Made by a program: the position numbers and the translations under genes. This document shows positions 35,163 to 43,246 of a stretch of 64,000 bases of DNA, one piece after another (position 1 is the stretch's first letter; each line of letters begins with the position of its first letter). A model generated the notes under the pieces. That model was not told where the DNA came from, did not search any database, and saw nothing but the letters and a program-made list of their open reading frames with translations. Source of the stretch: Natronorubrum aibiense (GTDB lineage: Archaea; Halobacteriota; Halobacteria; Halobacteriales; Natrialbaceae); the NCBI RefSeq assembly GCF_009392895.1, contig NZ_CP045488.1:2914001-2978000 (forward strand), given 5' to 3'.

Positions 35163-36926
35163 CTACGGATACGGGTGAAACGCCCGCTCGAGGCGCGGCT
35201 CGAAGCCGAGATCCTCGGGCACCGTTCGCGCTCGGTCGCCGAAGTACGGCTCGCCCGTAAACAGCGGTTGCGCGCCGGGAACGACGACTCTCACTGCCTC
35301 GAAACCGATCGAGTCGACGTCACGCGTCGTCAGTCGGGCCGCAGCAGGCAGCAGGCCGGCGTCGGTCACTCGCGAGACGAGCGCCTCGAGTGCGTCCTCG
35401 CCGGTCGGGATCGGGTCCGGACCGACGCTCGCGGCGGGAATCGACTGGTCGACGTCGATAAACGTGCGTGCAGCGTCGGAGAAGGCTGCGTACTCGCCGA
35501 TCGCACCCGACGCGTCGGCGGCCTCCTCGGGTCCGATGTTCCGTAGTTCCATCCAGTTTTGCAGGGCTTCCTCGAGTGCCGACCGCGCGGCGGCCGTGGC
35601 GTCGAGTCCGGCCGCGGAGCCGACGGCGAACGCCGGCCACTCGTCGTCGTCGGGGTCGACGGAGCCGTCCAGTGCGCTCGGTTCACGGTGGACGGCGACG
35701 GCGACCACGGGGACGTCGATATCCTGCGTGACGAGCAGCGGTGTCACCGATAGCCCTTCACTCCGTGCACGGCGCTCGAGCGTCGCGAACGCGTCGTCGT
35801 CGACGGCGAGTCCGAGCGGTTCGAACGTCGAGTACCACGCAAGCATCGTCGCGTCGCGCTCTACGACCTCCGTCAGTCCCGAACGCAGCGCATCGACGGT
35901 CGAAGAGCCAAGTCCGAGTCCGGTCGTGATCGACGGCACGAGCGACGCGCCGGGCTGGGGGAACTGAATCGCCGCGGCGGGCAGGTGGACGGCCTCGCCG
36001 GTCGCGAGGGTTTCGCCGGGTACCCAGCGGTGTGTTTCGCTCGAGTCGTAAGCGGGCGCATCGTCGGGTCGGACGAGGTCGGTGGGGGAAACGGCCCGTT
36101 CGAGGTCGTCTTCGCTGGCGTGGACGAAGTCGTCGTCCCGATAGACGCCGGCGCAGTAGCGCTCGAGGCCCTCGCCGACGGCTTTCATCAGCGCCGCGTT
36201 CCAGTCGTCGGCGACGCCGGCGGCCTGTGTGGGCGCGCTGGCGTCGCTAAAGCCAGACGTGTCCGCCGTCGTCGCCAGATAGTACGGCGCGGGGAACGAC
36301 TCGACCTCGCCGATCGTTTTGACGATGCCGATGCGGTCGTCGATCGCCGCCTCGGCGTGTTCGACGGCCGCATCGAGGGGAAGCGAGTCGTCGTCGCGCT
36401 CGAGCGTTCGTGTTCGGGGCGTAGATTGGCAGTCACAGCCCGGCACCGGAAGGAATCGCCGTCTGACGTGGGGCAGTTCGACCGTCTGGCCGATCACCGA
36501 CCGCTCCTCGCCCGAGAGCACCCGGACACACTCCCGGCCGGCGACCGCGCCCGCGAGCCGGACGGCGCTGCGATCGGCCTGTGGGCGGTCGCTCGTCGCT
36601 CCTTCCTCGAGATTCGACGCGACGCGATGGCGAAGACAGTCGAAACAACCCGTCTTCGGTGCGAACCCCGAAATCGCCGCGTCGACATCGGCGAGCGGAT
36701 AGCCACCGACGCCGCCGATCTCGACGGCGATCCACGGGGTGTTTCCCGCTCGCGCGGCCTCGCTCGCTCGAGCGAACGTCTCCGAGCCGGCGACGTCGCT
36801 GACGATGGCGAATCTGGCGTCCGCAAGGTCGGCCGGACTGGCGTCTTCGACGGCGATGTCGACGTCTCCGAGCGCGGCGACGACGGCCGCACGCACTGGG
36901 TCGTCACCGACGACGTGGATGTTCAT
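35163..36926 (-). CDS. YcaO-domain protein fused to an E1-like N-terminal domain
   Basis: A 587-residue protein. Residues 1-160 resemble the E1/ThiF-like domain found in cyclodehydratase systems, including CFDCLRHR near 105, which with PGCDCQS near 165 gives four cysteines for a structural zinc. The YcaO domain (about 200-587) has the ATP-binding pattern KAVGEGLERYCAG near 255, LTEVVERDATMLAW near 350 and ALEEALQNWMEL near 440. The last four residues HPYP resemble the proline-rich end typical of azoline-forming YcaO proteins. No precursor peptide, dehydrogenase or TfuA gene is adjacent, so the substrate is unknown. ATG 36926 was chosen over 37019. Confidence 0.8.
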   Translation of the reverse strand: MNIHVVGDDPVRAAVVAALGDVDIAVEDASPADLADARFAIVSDVAGSETFARASEAARAGNTPWIAVEIGGVGGYPLADVDAAISGFAPKTGCFDCLRHRVASNLEEGATSDRPQADRSAVRLAGAVAGRECVRVLSGEERSVIGQTVELPHVRRRFLPVPGCDCQSTPRTRTLERDDDSLPLDAAVEHAEAAIDDRIGIVKTIGEVESFPAPYYLATTADTSGFSDASAPTQAAGVADDWNAALMKAVGEGLERYCAGVYRDDDFVHASEDDLERAVSPTDLVRPDDAPAYDSSETHRWVPGETLATGEAVHLPAAAIQFPQPGASLVPSITTGLGLGSSTVDALRSGLTEVVERDATMLAWYSTFEPLGLAVDDDAFATLERRARSEGLSVTPLLVTQDIDVPVVAVAVHREPSALDGSVDPDDDEWPAFAVGSAAGLDATAAARSALEEALQNWMELRNIGPEEAADASGAIGEYAAFSDAARTFIDVDQSIPAASVGPDPIPTGEDALEALVSRVTDAGLLPAAARLTTRDVDSIGFEAVRVVVPGAQPLFTGEPYFGDRARTVPEDLGFEPRLERAFHPYP

Positions 36927-37060
36927 ACGAACACGGTCACAGGCCGGCGTCAAAAGCGCCGCGCTCACGGATCGGCCCGGCTCGGTCGGTCGCAGCCTCG
37001 AGCGGGCCGACGCCTGCAAGCACCCACCGTTTGCCGACGGGCGCCGTCGGATCGTCTACG

Positions 37061-37261
37061 ATGACTACGACTCGAGATCGAACTGATCTGTTGAAAAACG
37101 CGAGCGTCGTCTCGACGCTCGTCGACGCCGCCGTAGCGTTTGCAAACGGCCGCAAGCGCAGCGGCCTCCTGTTGCTCGGTGCAGCAGCTGCCTCCACTCG
37201 CGTCCCGGGGCTCGGAACGGCGGTGTCGGTGGTGCTCCGAGTGGTTCGTCGGCTCCGCTAG
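37061..37261 (+). CDS. small haloarchaeal protein (66 aa), unrecognised
   Basis: A 66-residue basic protein, divergent from the YcaO gene. It has a polar N-terminus, a weakly hydrophobic alanine-rich stretch (SGLLLLGAAAASTRVPG) and a basic end (VVLRVVRRLR). ATG 37061 gives a compact form; the longer frame begins with an atypical segment. It could associate with the membrane surface. It lacks Cys and is poor in Ser/Thr clusters, so it does not look like an azoline precursor for the adjacent YcaO protein. Confidence 0.5.
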   Translation: MTTTRDRTDLLKNASVVSTLVDAAVAFANGRKRSGLLLLGAAAASTRVPGLGTAVSVVLRVVRRLR

Positions 37262-37307
37262 GCGAGTTCCACGAACAGCCACCTCGAGCGGCACCGATCC
37301 CGACCGA

Positions 37308-37745
37308 TTATTTTTCGTCGCGCAGTCGCTCGAGGACCTCCCGTGCGTTCTCGACGGCCTGGTCCTTCTTGGCCGGGTAGGCTTCGACCTTCGCACGGAA
37401 CGTGATCCCACCACCCAGTCGGACGTCACCGCCGAAGGCGGCCTGCTTGTCCAGTCGTAAGAAGAGTTCGGTGTTCTCGGTGACCCGCTCGTCGAGTTCG
37501 TCGATCAACTGATCGAACGACTCGAGGTCGGCGAGTCGGGCGAGGACGTGGCGGACGTCGTCGGCGTTCTCGACGCGGGCCGAGAGGACGAGAATGCGGT
37601 CGCCGTAGTGGCCTTCGCTCTCGACGCGCTCGATGTCGAACTCCTCGGGGAGGAAGGTTCGCAGCGCCTCCTCGACGCGTTTCTCGTCCTCGGTGGCGTA
37701 ACAGAACGTGCGTAAATCGACGTAGTGAAGCGGGATCTGTGGCAT
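37308..37745 (-). CDS. archaeal RNA-binding domain protein (COG1325-like)
   Basis: A 145-residue protein resembling the archaeal predicted exosome-associated/RNA-binding family COG1325. Visible segments are IPLHYVDLRTFCYATEDEKR at the N-terminus, GHYGDRILVLSARVENADD and LDKQAAFGGDVRLGGGITFR at about 97-116. Members are widespread in archaea and are thought to bind RNA. The gene converges with the 66-residue gene. Confidence 0.8.
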   Translation of the reverse strand: MPQIPLHYVDLRTFCYATEDEKRVEEALRTFLPEEFDIERVESEGHYGDRILVLSARVENADDVRHVLARLADLESFDQLIDELDERVTENTELFLRLDKQAAFGGDVRLGGGITFRAKVEAYPAKKDQAVENAREVLERLRDEK

Positions 37746-37802
37746 CTGTGTGAGACGGTCGCGGTTCGAGTCGCCGGGAACTGGCGCTCCCTGCGGACTC
37801 GC

Positions 37803-38009
37803 TTATTCTTCGTCTTCGTCGTCGGCGTCCTCGTCGGCTGCCTCGAGGGCATCCTCGGGAACGCCGGCTTCCTGTCCGTCCTCGAAGCTGATAGTGTATG
37901 TGACGTCACCGAACATCGACTCCATCGTCTGCGTGACGGTTCCGGTCTCTCCATCGAACTCGCTGTGCTCGTCGTGTAAGACGACCTGGTCGTCTTCCTC
38001 GAAGCTCAT
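37803..38009 (-). CDS. small acidic protein (68 aa), unrecognised
   Basis: A 68-residue protein beginning MSFEEDDQVVLHDEHSEFDG and ending in a strongly acidic tail (DEDADDEDEE). The first 50 residues look like an SH3-like beta barrel, with a VVLHD...TGTVTQTM pattern also found in KOW or DUF1918-type modules; that similarity is only suggestive. ATG 38009 is preferred to the longer frame, whose extension is basic and unlike the rest. Confidence 0.55.
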   Translation of the reverse strand: MSFEEDDQVVLHDEHSEFDGETGTVTQTMESMFGDVTYTISFEDGQEAGVPEDALEAADEDADDEDEE

Positions 38010-38087
38010 AGCCGATGATTCCCCACCGCGGCGTAAAAAGGGACTGATTCGCGGCAAGGCCGTCCCGAGCGGACCGATCGCCCGTCG

Positions 38088-38384
38088 TCACAGACCGCCA
38101 CTCGAGGCTGCGCGCTGCTCGCGCCACCACTCGTAGCCGGCGCCGACGGCGACGGCAATCGCGTAACAGCCGCCGAGAAACGGCACCCAGTAGACCCAGA
38201 ACTCGAAGCGCGGCGCGATGGCGTTGCCGATCGCCGTACCGACGCTGTAAATCAGATACCCCGGCAGCGCGAGCGGCGAGTACAGCGCCGTCGAGAGCCA
38301 GCCCAGTGCGAACGGGACGACGAGGGCCAGATAGGTCGCGATCGTCGCCGGACTCGAGACGGCCCGCCGAAGGAAGCCGGTCAT
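38088..38384 (-). CDS. small membrane protein (98 aa), unrecognised
   Basis: A 98-residue protein with two or three hydrophobic segments (YLALVVPFALGWLSTALY near 18 and WVPFLGGCYAIAVAVGAGY near 66). Its ATG overlaps the stop of the aspartoacylase-like gene upstream by four bases (38381-38384), so the two are co-translated. No family is recognised. The linkage suggests a membrane partner for the exported enzyme. Confidence 0.55.
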   Translation of the reverse strand: MTGFLRRAVSSPATIATYLALVVPFALGWLSTALYSPLALPGYLIYSVGTAIGNAIAPRFEFWVYWVPFLGGCYAIAVAVGAGYEWWREQRAASSGGL

Positions 38385-39190
38385 CGTTCCACCTCAGGCT
38401 CGAGCACGTCGTGCAATGAGAGCACGTGTGCGGTCGCCAGTCGCGTCAGATCGACTCGCGTCTCGCGGTCGAGCAGGAACTCGGTCGTCTCGAAAAGATA
38501 CGTCGGTATCTCGAGGTCGCGGGCGGCTTTTTGAAAGAGCAACGATCCGGAGCGGTTCGTCTCGCGGGCGGTGAATCGGTGGAACGGGAGATACCACGGC
38601 ACACCGTCGTTGGTGAGCGCCTCGGCGAGCGTCTCGCCGTGGGCGTCCGGCGAGTGGAGGACCAGCTGTCCGACGTACTCTCGGTGGAGCCCGTAGATTC
38701 CGAGCGAGCGGTGAAGGTCGAGGACGACGTCGGGATCATGGGCAACGACGGCATCCCAGATGCCGCGGGCGAGGTCGGTTTCCGGCTCTCGATCGGCCGG
38801 AAAGTGGCGGTTCAGGTCGCCGAATTCGCCCTCACGTTCGTCGTTGTCGACGGCGACGCGGTTGGTCTCGGGGACGACGACGAGGGTGCCCGCGTCGGGG
38901 TACCAGTCGGTGACCTCGCGGGCGACCGCGATGCCGCTTCGCTCATCGCCGTGGACACCGCCGAAAACCATCACCGTGGGCCCATCGCGTGGCGCGTCGA
39001 TCTCGTACAGCGGCGTTTCGTGGACGGTTCCCGGCAGAAGTCGTTCCGTTCGCCGCTGGGGTTCGCCATCATCGCCGGGTTCGCGAGCCGCTGCGAACAG
39101 TCCGTCGTCAGCCGCCGACCGGCTCACGATGCCAGCCGTCACCGTTCCCGCAAGTGCGCCGCCGGCAGCCAACAGTCTCCGTCGCCTCAT
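38381..39190 (-). CDS. Tat-exported succinylglutamate desuccinylase/aspartoacylase-like zinc hydrolase
   Basis: A 269-residue protein of the zinc carboxypeptidase/AstE superfamily. The N-terminus has a twin-arginine-like signal (RRRRLLAAGGALAGTVTAG), so it is probably exported. The zinc ligands appear as H and E in FGGVHGDERSG near 77-86 and the histidine in LDLHRSLGIYG near 155. The catalytic glutamate is probably in LFETTEFLLD near 234. Members remove acyl or N-terminal groups from small molecules or peptides. An extracytoplasmic location is unusual for AstE and points to peptide or amino-acid derivative hydrolysis. Coupled to the small membrane gene downstream. Confidence 0.75.
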   Translation of the reverse strand: MRRRRLLAAGGALAGTVTAGIVSRSAADDGLFAAAREPGDDGEPQRRTERLLPGTVHETPLYEIDAPRDGPTVMVFGGVHGDERSGIAVAREVTDWYPDAGTLVVVPETNRVAVDNDEREGEFGDLNRHFPADREPETDLARGIWDAVVAHDPDVVLDLHRSLGIYGLHREYVGQLVLHSPDAHGETLAEALTNDGVPWYLPFHRFTARETNRSGSLLFQKAARDLEIPTYLFETTEFLLDRETRVDLTRLATAHVLSLHDVLEPEVER

Positions 39191-39322
39191 CGGTTAGGGC
39201 AACGTCCGGCCCCCTAAAGCGAGTTGCTATCGGCGAACCGCGTGTCTCCAGATTGACGGGACGTGAGAGAAACGCAGACCGACGTCTGTTCGGGGCTCGA
39301 GACGGACTGCCGACGCACGCGC

Positions 39323-39499
39323 TCAGCGCATGTTGTCGAGTGCAACGACGGTATCGGACATGAGCCACGCCTCTTCACTCGAGGCGTCTTCGAGGCTGAG
39401 GGCGTAAAACGACTCGCGGCCGTCGTCGACGGTGATACGGTAGCTGTGACTCTCCAACGGGTCGGGTTGTGCGGGCGTGTTCGGTTCGGCGGAGACCAC
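39323..39499 (-). CDS. small DUF7331-like haloarchaeal protein (58 aa)
   Basis: A 58-residue protein from a leaderless GTG at 39499. It ends in EEAWLMSDTVVALDNMR, a C-terminal pattern (WLMSD, then a short helix) I associate with the haloarchaeal DUF7331 family. A TATA element TATAA (39523-39527) lies 26 bases upstream of this GTG, which excludes the longer frame starting at 39565. Function unknown. Confidence 0.6.
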   Translation of the reverse strand: MVSAEPNTPAQPDPLESHSYRITVDDGRESFYALSLEDASSEEAWLMSDTVVALDNMR

Positions 39500-39522
39500 A
39501 GCAGAACTCGGCAATGGCCGTG

Positions 39523-39527
39523 TATAA
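39523..39527 (-). promoter_or_regulatory. TATA element of the leaderless GTG gene
   Basis: TTATA on the minus strand is centred about 26 bases upstream of GTG 39499. It fixes the start of the 58-residue gene and is an example of a leaderless transcript beginning with GTG. Confidence 0.5.
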
Positions 39528-39633
39528 CTGGCTCGGTCCCGAGTCCGCGCGAGTCGCGTGCACACGGGTCGTCGAAGGAGATTGCCCGCGTCTAGCGATT
39601 CAGTGTCTCGGGACGTGTCGCGTCGAGTGCCGG

Positions 39634-40314
39634 TTAGACGCCCAGCTCCTCAAGCAGCGTCTCGGCGGCCACAGTCGAAGAGGCGGGACCGCGACCGGTA
39701 ATGAGGTCGCCGTCGACGGTGACGCTCGTCTCCGCGTCGAGGTCAGCATCCCAGTTCCCGCCAGCGGCTGTGACCTCGTCTTCGACCCAGTAGGGCAGTT
39801 TCCGACCGCTCGGCATGCAGTCGTTCTCGTCGACGATCTCGGCCTCCCACTCGTTGGGGAAGCCGGTCACGTCGCGGCCGGTGACGATGAACGCGCCCTG
39901 CCTGTCGCGGGCGAACGCGAGAATGCCGACGGCGTGACAGACGACGAGCGCTTTGCCGTCGTCGCCGGCGACGATATCGCGGAGCAGTCGACGGGCGTCG
40001 CTGTCCTGATTGACGTCCCACTCGGTGCCGTGGCCGCCAGGGAAGACGACGGCGTCGTACGCCGCAGCGTCGGCCTGGGCGGTCGGAATCGGGTCGTTCA
40101 GCCGCTCGTCGGTTTCGTGTACCTCCCGGACGTGTTCGGCGGTCTCCTCGCCGACCTGCTCGGGATCGATCGACCGGTCGTCGATCTGCGGTGGGCTGCC
40201 CGACGGCGTGGCGACCGTGATCTCGACGCCCGCAGCGGACAGCGTCTCGAGCGGTTCGACACACTCTTCTCCCCAATATCCTTCCTCGCTGACGACAAAT
40301 AGTGCGGTTGTCAC
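39634..40314 (-). CDS. DJ-1/PfpI-type glutamine amidotransferase-like protein
   Basis: A 226-residue class I glutamine amidotransferase-like protein. The nucleophile elbow ALVVCHAVGILA near 135 carries the catalytic cysteine followed by histidine, and AVVFPGGHGTEWD near 90 precedes it. This arrangement matches Hsp31/DJ-1 chaperone or glyoxalase III-like proteins, which detoxify methylglyoxal-type damage. The start is the GTG at 40314, giving TTALFVVSEEGYWGEECVEP as in homologues; the longer frame adds residues unlike the family. Confidence 0.82.
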   Translation of the reverse strand: MTTALFVVSEEGYWGEECVEPLETLSAAGVEITVATPSGSPPQIDDRSIDPEQVGEETAEHVREVHETDERLNDPIPTAQADAAAYDAVVFPGGHGTEWDVNQDSDARRLLRDIVAGDDGKALVVCHAVGILAFARDRQGAFIVTGRDVTGFPNEWEAEIVDENDCMPSGRKLPYWVEDEVTAAGGNWDADLDAETSVTVDGDLITGRGPASSTVAAETLLEELGV

Positions 40315-40461
40315 AGACAGGTTAGGGACACGAACCACAAAACGGGCAGCCAACCCCTCGATTCTGCCGCAATCGGTTCAAGTGATAGTTTCGACCCAGT
40401 AACAGGTTATCGATCCGAGAGTGGGCTTTTTCGCCCTCGAGCGCGAACGAGACGAACGATC

Positions 40462-40944
40462 ATGGCAGCGAACGCCGGTCCACTCGACGGACTCGAGAAC
40501 GGCCTCAAGTGGCTGACCCGCCACGCCGAGACGGCCGCTCGGTCGTGGGAGTCGGACCTCGAACTGCGAAGCCACCTCGACCTCTCGATGGAACGACCAG
40601 GGGTACGGCTGGATCTCATCGACCGCGGCGACACGTACGTCGTTCTCGTCGACGTCCCCGGCTACGACCGCGACGACTTGGAGGTCGAACTCCACGGTCG
40701 GCGACTCACGATCAGCGGGGACCGGGACGGAGAGCCACGGGCATCTGCAGCCGACGAACGCGGCGAGTTCGACGGAACGGCGCTTCGCCGCGAGCGCCGG
40801 CTCCAGTCGTTCAGCCGGCAGCTTCAGGTGCCCGCTCCCGTCGACACCGACGCAGCCGAGGCGGCGGTCGCCACCGGTGTGCTCATGGTTCGGCTGCCAA
40901 AACTCGACTCGAGCGAGCCCACGCGACCGATCGACATCGAGTGA
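40462..40944 (+). CDS. small heat-shock protein, Hsp20/alpha-crystallin family
   Basis: A 160-residue protein with an alpha-crystallin domain at about 50-150 (DTYVVLVDVPGYDRDDLEVE and LHGRRLTISGDRD, then FSRQLQVPAPVD and ATGVLMVRLPKLD). Members form oligomers that hold unfolded proteins. The N-terminal part is variable and the C-terminus lacks an obvious I-x-I anchor. The gene lies divergent from the DJ-1 gene, an attractive stress pairing. Haloarchaea carry several Hsp20 genes, regulated by temperature; no heat-shock element is recognised here. Confidence 0.88.
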   Translation: MAANAGPLDGLENGLKWLTRHAETAARSWESDLELRSHLDLSMERPGVRLDLIDRGDTYVVLVDVPGYDRDDLEVELHGRRLTISGDRDGEPRASAADERGEFDGTALRRERRLQSFSRQLQVPAPVDTDAAEAAVATGVLMVRLPKLDSSEPTRPIDIE

Positions 40945-40971
40945 GCGCCGACTCCACCGAACTGTCGAAAC

Positions 40972-41976
40972 TCATTCGCCGTTTTCGAGGTTCAGCGCAT
41001 CGAAGAACCGACGGGTGAGTCGATTGCCGGCGAACGTGAGCAGCACGTCAGCGTCGTCGGCGTCGTCGGCGAACAGTCCGAGTTCGATCCGGCCACCGGC
41101 CATATCGTGATGGCCACCGACCTGCCCGAGTTCGTCGAAGCCGTTTTGCAGCGTTTCACCGATGTGAACCCGCGGATCGATCGACCGCGCGCTCAGTCGG
41201 ATCGCGTCGTCGACGATGCCGTAGACGAGGACCGTATCTACTCCCTCGAGGTTCAACAGGTAATCCGCCGCCTGCGGGAGTGCGTCGGTCTCGGTCGTCG
41301 TGCCGACGTTCGACACTAGCGACGACCCACGGCGTTCGCGAGCGGCGATGGCCTGCCCGATCGCGTCAAGCGTGCCCGGAGAGAACGCGCTGCCGTACAG
41401 TTGCTCGAGCGTCTCCAAATCCGCGTCGGGGTAAACGGCGAGGGCGGCCTCGTACTCCCGTCTGGTTGGTTCACGGACGAAATCGAGCCGTTCGCGATGC
41501 AGCGCAAAGAGCAGCGCTGAGGCGAGGCGCGTCGTCAGCTCGACCTCGAGTTCGTCGAGATACTCGACGAAAATCGTCGCCGTCGCGCCGATATGAGGGC
41601 GGACGTCTTCGAACGTGGCACCGATCCGTTCGCCAAGATGGTGGTCGACGACGAGGTCGGGCGTAACCCGAGCCGGCAGTTCGGTGTTCCCACCCGGCTG
41701 TGAGTGGTCGACGAATCCGACCCGCTCGTAGGAATCGACGTCCGTGCGCCCGAGCGGCTCGAGCGAAATCTCGAGCATGTTGATGAACGCCCGGTTCTGT
41801 TGGTGAGAGATCTCCCCGCCGTAGGTGATCGTCACCTCGTCGACATCGCGATCGTTCGCGATGGCTTCGAGAGCCAGTGCGCTGGCGAGACAGTCCGGAT
41901 CCGGACTGTCGTGACAGACGATCACCAGCGACTCCGTCGTCTCGAGGACGGACGCGAGGTCGGCCGCACGGGACAT
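40972..41976 (-). CDS. DHH-family phosphoesterase
   Basis: A 334-residue protein of the DHH/DHHA1 superfamily. The catalytic metal-binding residues appear in VIVCHDSPDPDCLASALALE near 20-38, VGFVDHSQPGG near 86 and the name motif DHHLGERIG near 110. The DHHA1-like nucleic-acid or nucleotide-binding motif is GGHHDMAGGRIELGLF near 285. Such proteins hydrolyse nanoRNA, pAp or cyclic dinucleotide products. Which one applies is unknown. ATG 41976 was preferred to a GTG 51 bases upstream because the fold starts just after it. Confidence 0.82.
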   Translation of the reverse strand: MSRAADLASVLETTESLVIVCHDSPDPDCLASALALEAIANDRDVDEVTITYGGEISHQQNRAFINMLEISLEPLGRTDVDSYERVGFVDHSQPGGNTELPARVTPDLVVDHHLGERIGATFEDVRPHIGATATIFVEYLDELEVELTTRLASALLFALHRERLDFVREPTRREYEAALAVYPDADLETLEQLYGSAFSPGTLDAIGQAIAARERRGSSLVSNVGTTTETDALPQAADYLLNLEGVDTVLVYGIVDDAIRLSARSIDPRVHIGETLQNGFDELGQVGGHHDMAGGRIELGLFADDADDADVLLTFAGNRLTRRFFDALNLENGE

Positions 41977-42197
41977 GAACCGCAGTACGGGAGCGAGATG
42001 CTTGAATGCCGTGTCGGAAATCACCACGGGCGGACGAGTAACAGCGTATTGACCGCCAGTAGCGCCGTGATACTGTGTTGACGCGACGGACGGTCACGGC
42101 ACGGCGAGTGTGGGTGGACGGACACGGAGAACGGTGGCATCGACGAGAAACCGTGGAAAACGGAAGACCGGAAAGCAGAAACGAGAGAGAAAGCTGC

Positions 42198-42413
42198 TCA
42201 GTCCGCGTTGATCGGCGGTCGTGCGGAGCGCGCTTCGTCGGAGCCATCGCCGGGCGAATTAACGAACATCGCGTGGCCCATGATCGTAATCGCGACGACC
42301 GAGCCGATCGGAACCGCTGCGGTCAACGACACGCCCACGACGGTGAGTGCTGCGGTAATGCCGAGCAGTGCGACTGGGATGAGGCCAAGAACAATGTCGT
42401 AATATCCAGTCAT
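42198..42413 (-). CDS. small membrane protein (71 aa), unrecognised
   Basis: A 71-residue protein with two hydrophobic helices (YYDIVLGLIPVALLGITAAL near 4 and LTAAVPIGSVVAITIMGHAMFV near 30) and a charged C-terminal tail. It has its own promoter: a minus-strand TATA-like CTTATATG at 42441-42448, placed in the middle of a perfect inverted repeat (see 42428-42459). It is probably nearly leaderless. The strongly palindromic promoter suggests tight regulation of this gene. No function is known. Confidence 0.65.
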   Translation of the reverse strand: MTGYYDIVLGLIPVALLGITAALTVVGVSLTAAVPIGSVVAITIMGHAMFVNSPGDGSDEARSARPPINAD

Positions 42414-42427
42414 AATCTATTCTATAG

Positions 42428-42459
42428 TATGGGAAATAGGCATATAAGTGTTTCCCATA
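42428..42459. promoter_or_regulatory. inverted repeat flanking the TATA box of the 71-aa membrane gene
   Basis: Perfect 9-bp arms TATGGGAAA (42428-42436) and TTTCCCATA (42451-42459) flank a 14-bp spacer holding the minus-strand TATA element CTTATATG. A dimeric regulator bound here would block or reshape TBP/TFB binding. It is the clearest operator-like palindrome in the window together with 53198-53215. Confidence 0.55.
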
Positions 42460-42660
42460 ATCGCTCTATAGTGGATCGGTTTCTAATCCGTATTTGAAGC
42501 AGTGGATTGCTATAACTTATGAGTAGGATAGTTCCCGAGAATCGGGCAGAATAATTACCCAAACCACGGCCGTATCTTCATCAGCTATGATATACTATTT
42601 CGGAAGATCGTCTTAGTAATCACGGGACAGTGTCGAGGTCGCCTGCCGAGTAACGCCGAA

Positions 42661-42700
42661 TATATAAAAGAGATACGATAACTATCGTTCAAACAATAGT
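42661..42700 (+). promoter_or_regulatory. orphan promoter with overlapping inverted repeat
   Basis: A strong plus-strand TATA element TATATAAAA (42661-42669) is followed by an inverted repeat ACTATCGTT-CA-AACAATAGT (42681-42700, one mismatch). Transcription should start near 42690, within the repeat, and run toward 42821, antisense to the end of the DUF3054 gene. No good protein gene follows, so an RNA or a short gene is possible. Confidence 0.45.
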
Positions 42701-42820
42701 GGGATTCTCGAACAAAGAGCATACGATCGGTGATACGTTCCGAAACGGACCATCAGACGGACCGATCGGCGACGGCGTCACACCACGACGAACCGTACCC
42801 GATCGGCGGCAGTCGATGAT

Positions 42821-43246
42821 TTACGACGTGCGACGGAGCACTGCCGTGTAGCCGACACGCCACCCGACCAGCAGCAAGAGGCCGAATCCCGTGATGACGA
42901 GTGGAAACGGCCACGCTGCCGTATCCCCGAACACCCCTTGGCGAAGCAGCAAGCCGATGTTCGCCGCGCCGAGCCACGTTGCCGTCGTCAACCGCGCCGC
43001 CTGTGCCACCGAGGACGCAGCCGACTGCGTATAGAGGCCGATGACGGCCGCCACGACGAGCCAGCCGATGATAAAGGGCGCAATCGCCTCGAGCGAGGCG
43101 ACCGGCTGCGTGATCGGGTTCACGTCGTGGCTGAGCTGGCCGACGATCACGAGGCCCGCGAGGAGTCCGACGTCACAGACGCCGAGCAGGAGCGTCTCTC
43201 GGTCGATCCCGCGTGAGCGATCGGTCGTTTGCACTGCTGAGTCCAT
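42821..43246 (-). CDS. DUF3054 family membrane protein
   Basis: A 141-residue protein with four hydrophobic helices (GVCDVGLLAGLVIVGQLSHD near 22, APFIIGWLVVAAVIGLY near 57, then TWLGAANIGLLLRQGVFG and VITGFGLLLLVGWRVGYTAV). The D and H residues in the first helix (LSHDVNPI) are characteristic of DUF3054. The function of the family is unknown. ATG 43246 was accepted as the start. Confidence 0.8.
   Translation of the reverse strand: MDSAVQTTDRSRGIDRETLLLGVCDVGLLAGLVIVGQLSHDVNPITQPVASLEAIAPFIIGWLVVAAVIGLYTQSAASSVAQAARLTTATWLGAANIGLLLRQGVFGDTAAWPFPLVITGFGLLLLVGWRVGYTAVLRRTS

Larger units (their letters stand above)
42414..42820. other. intergenic region, about 400 bp, two palindromic control sites
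   Basis: AT-rich space between the 71-residue gene and the DUF3054 gene (both minus strand). It holds the inverted repeat at 42428-42459 and a second promoter-like site at 42661-42700. A plus-strand GTG frame at 42699-42851 encodes 50 residues without good codon bias, so I do not call it a gene. No other content is recognised. Confidence 0.4.

Noticed and set aside
37061..37261. Adjacent 66-residue gene as a precursor peptide for the YcaO protein
   Set aside because: It has no cysteines and no Ser/Thr-rich core and is transcribed divergently, so it does not look like an azoline substrate.
42699..42851. 50-codon GTG frame after the orphan promoter
   Set aside because: Codon use is not haloarchaeal and the frame ends within the antisense of DUF3054. 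Kept only as a possibility in the findings.
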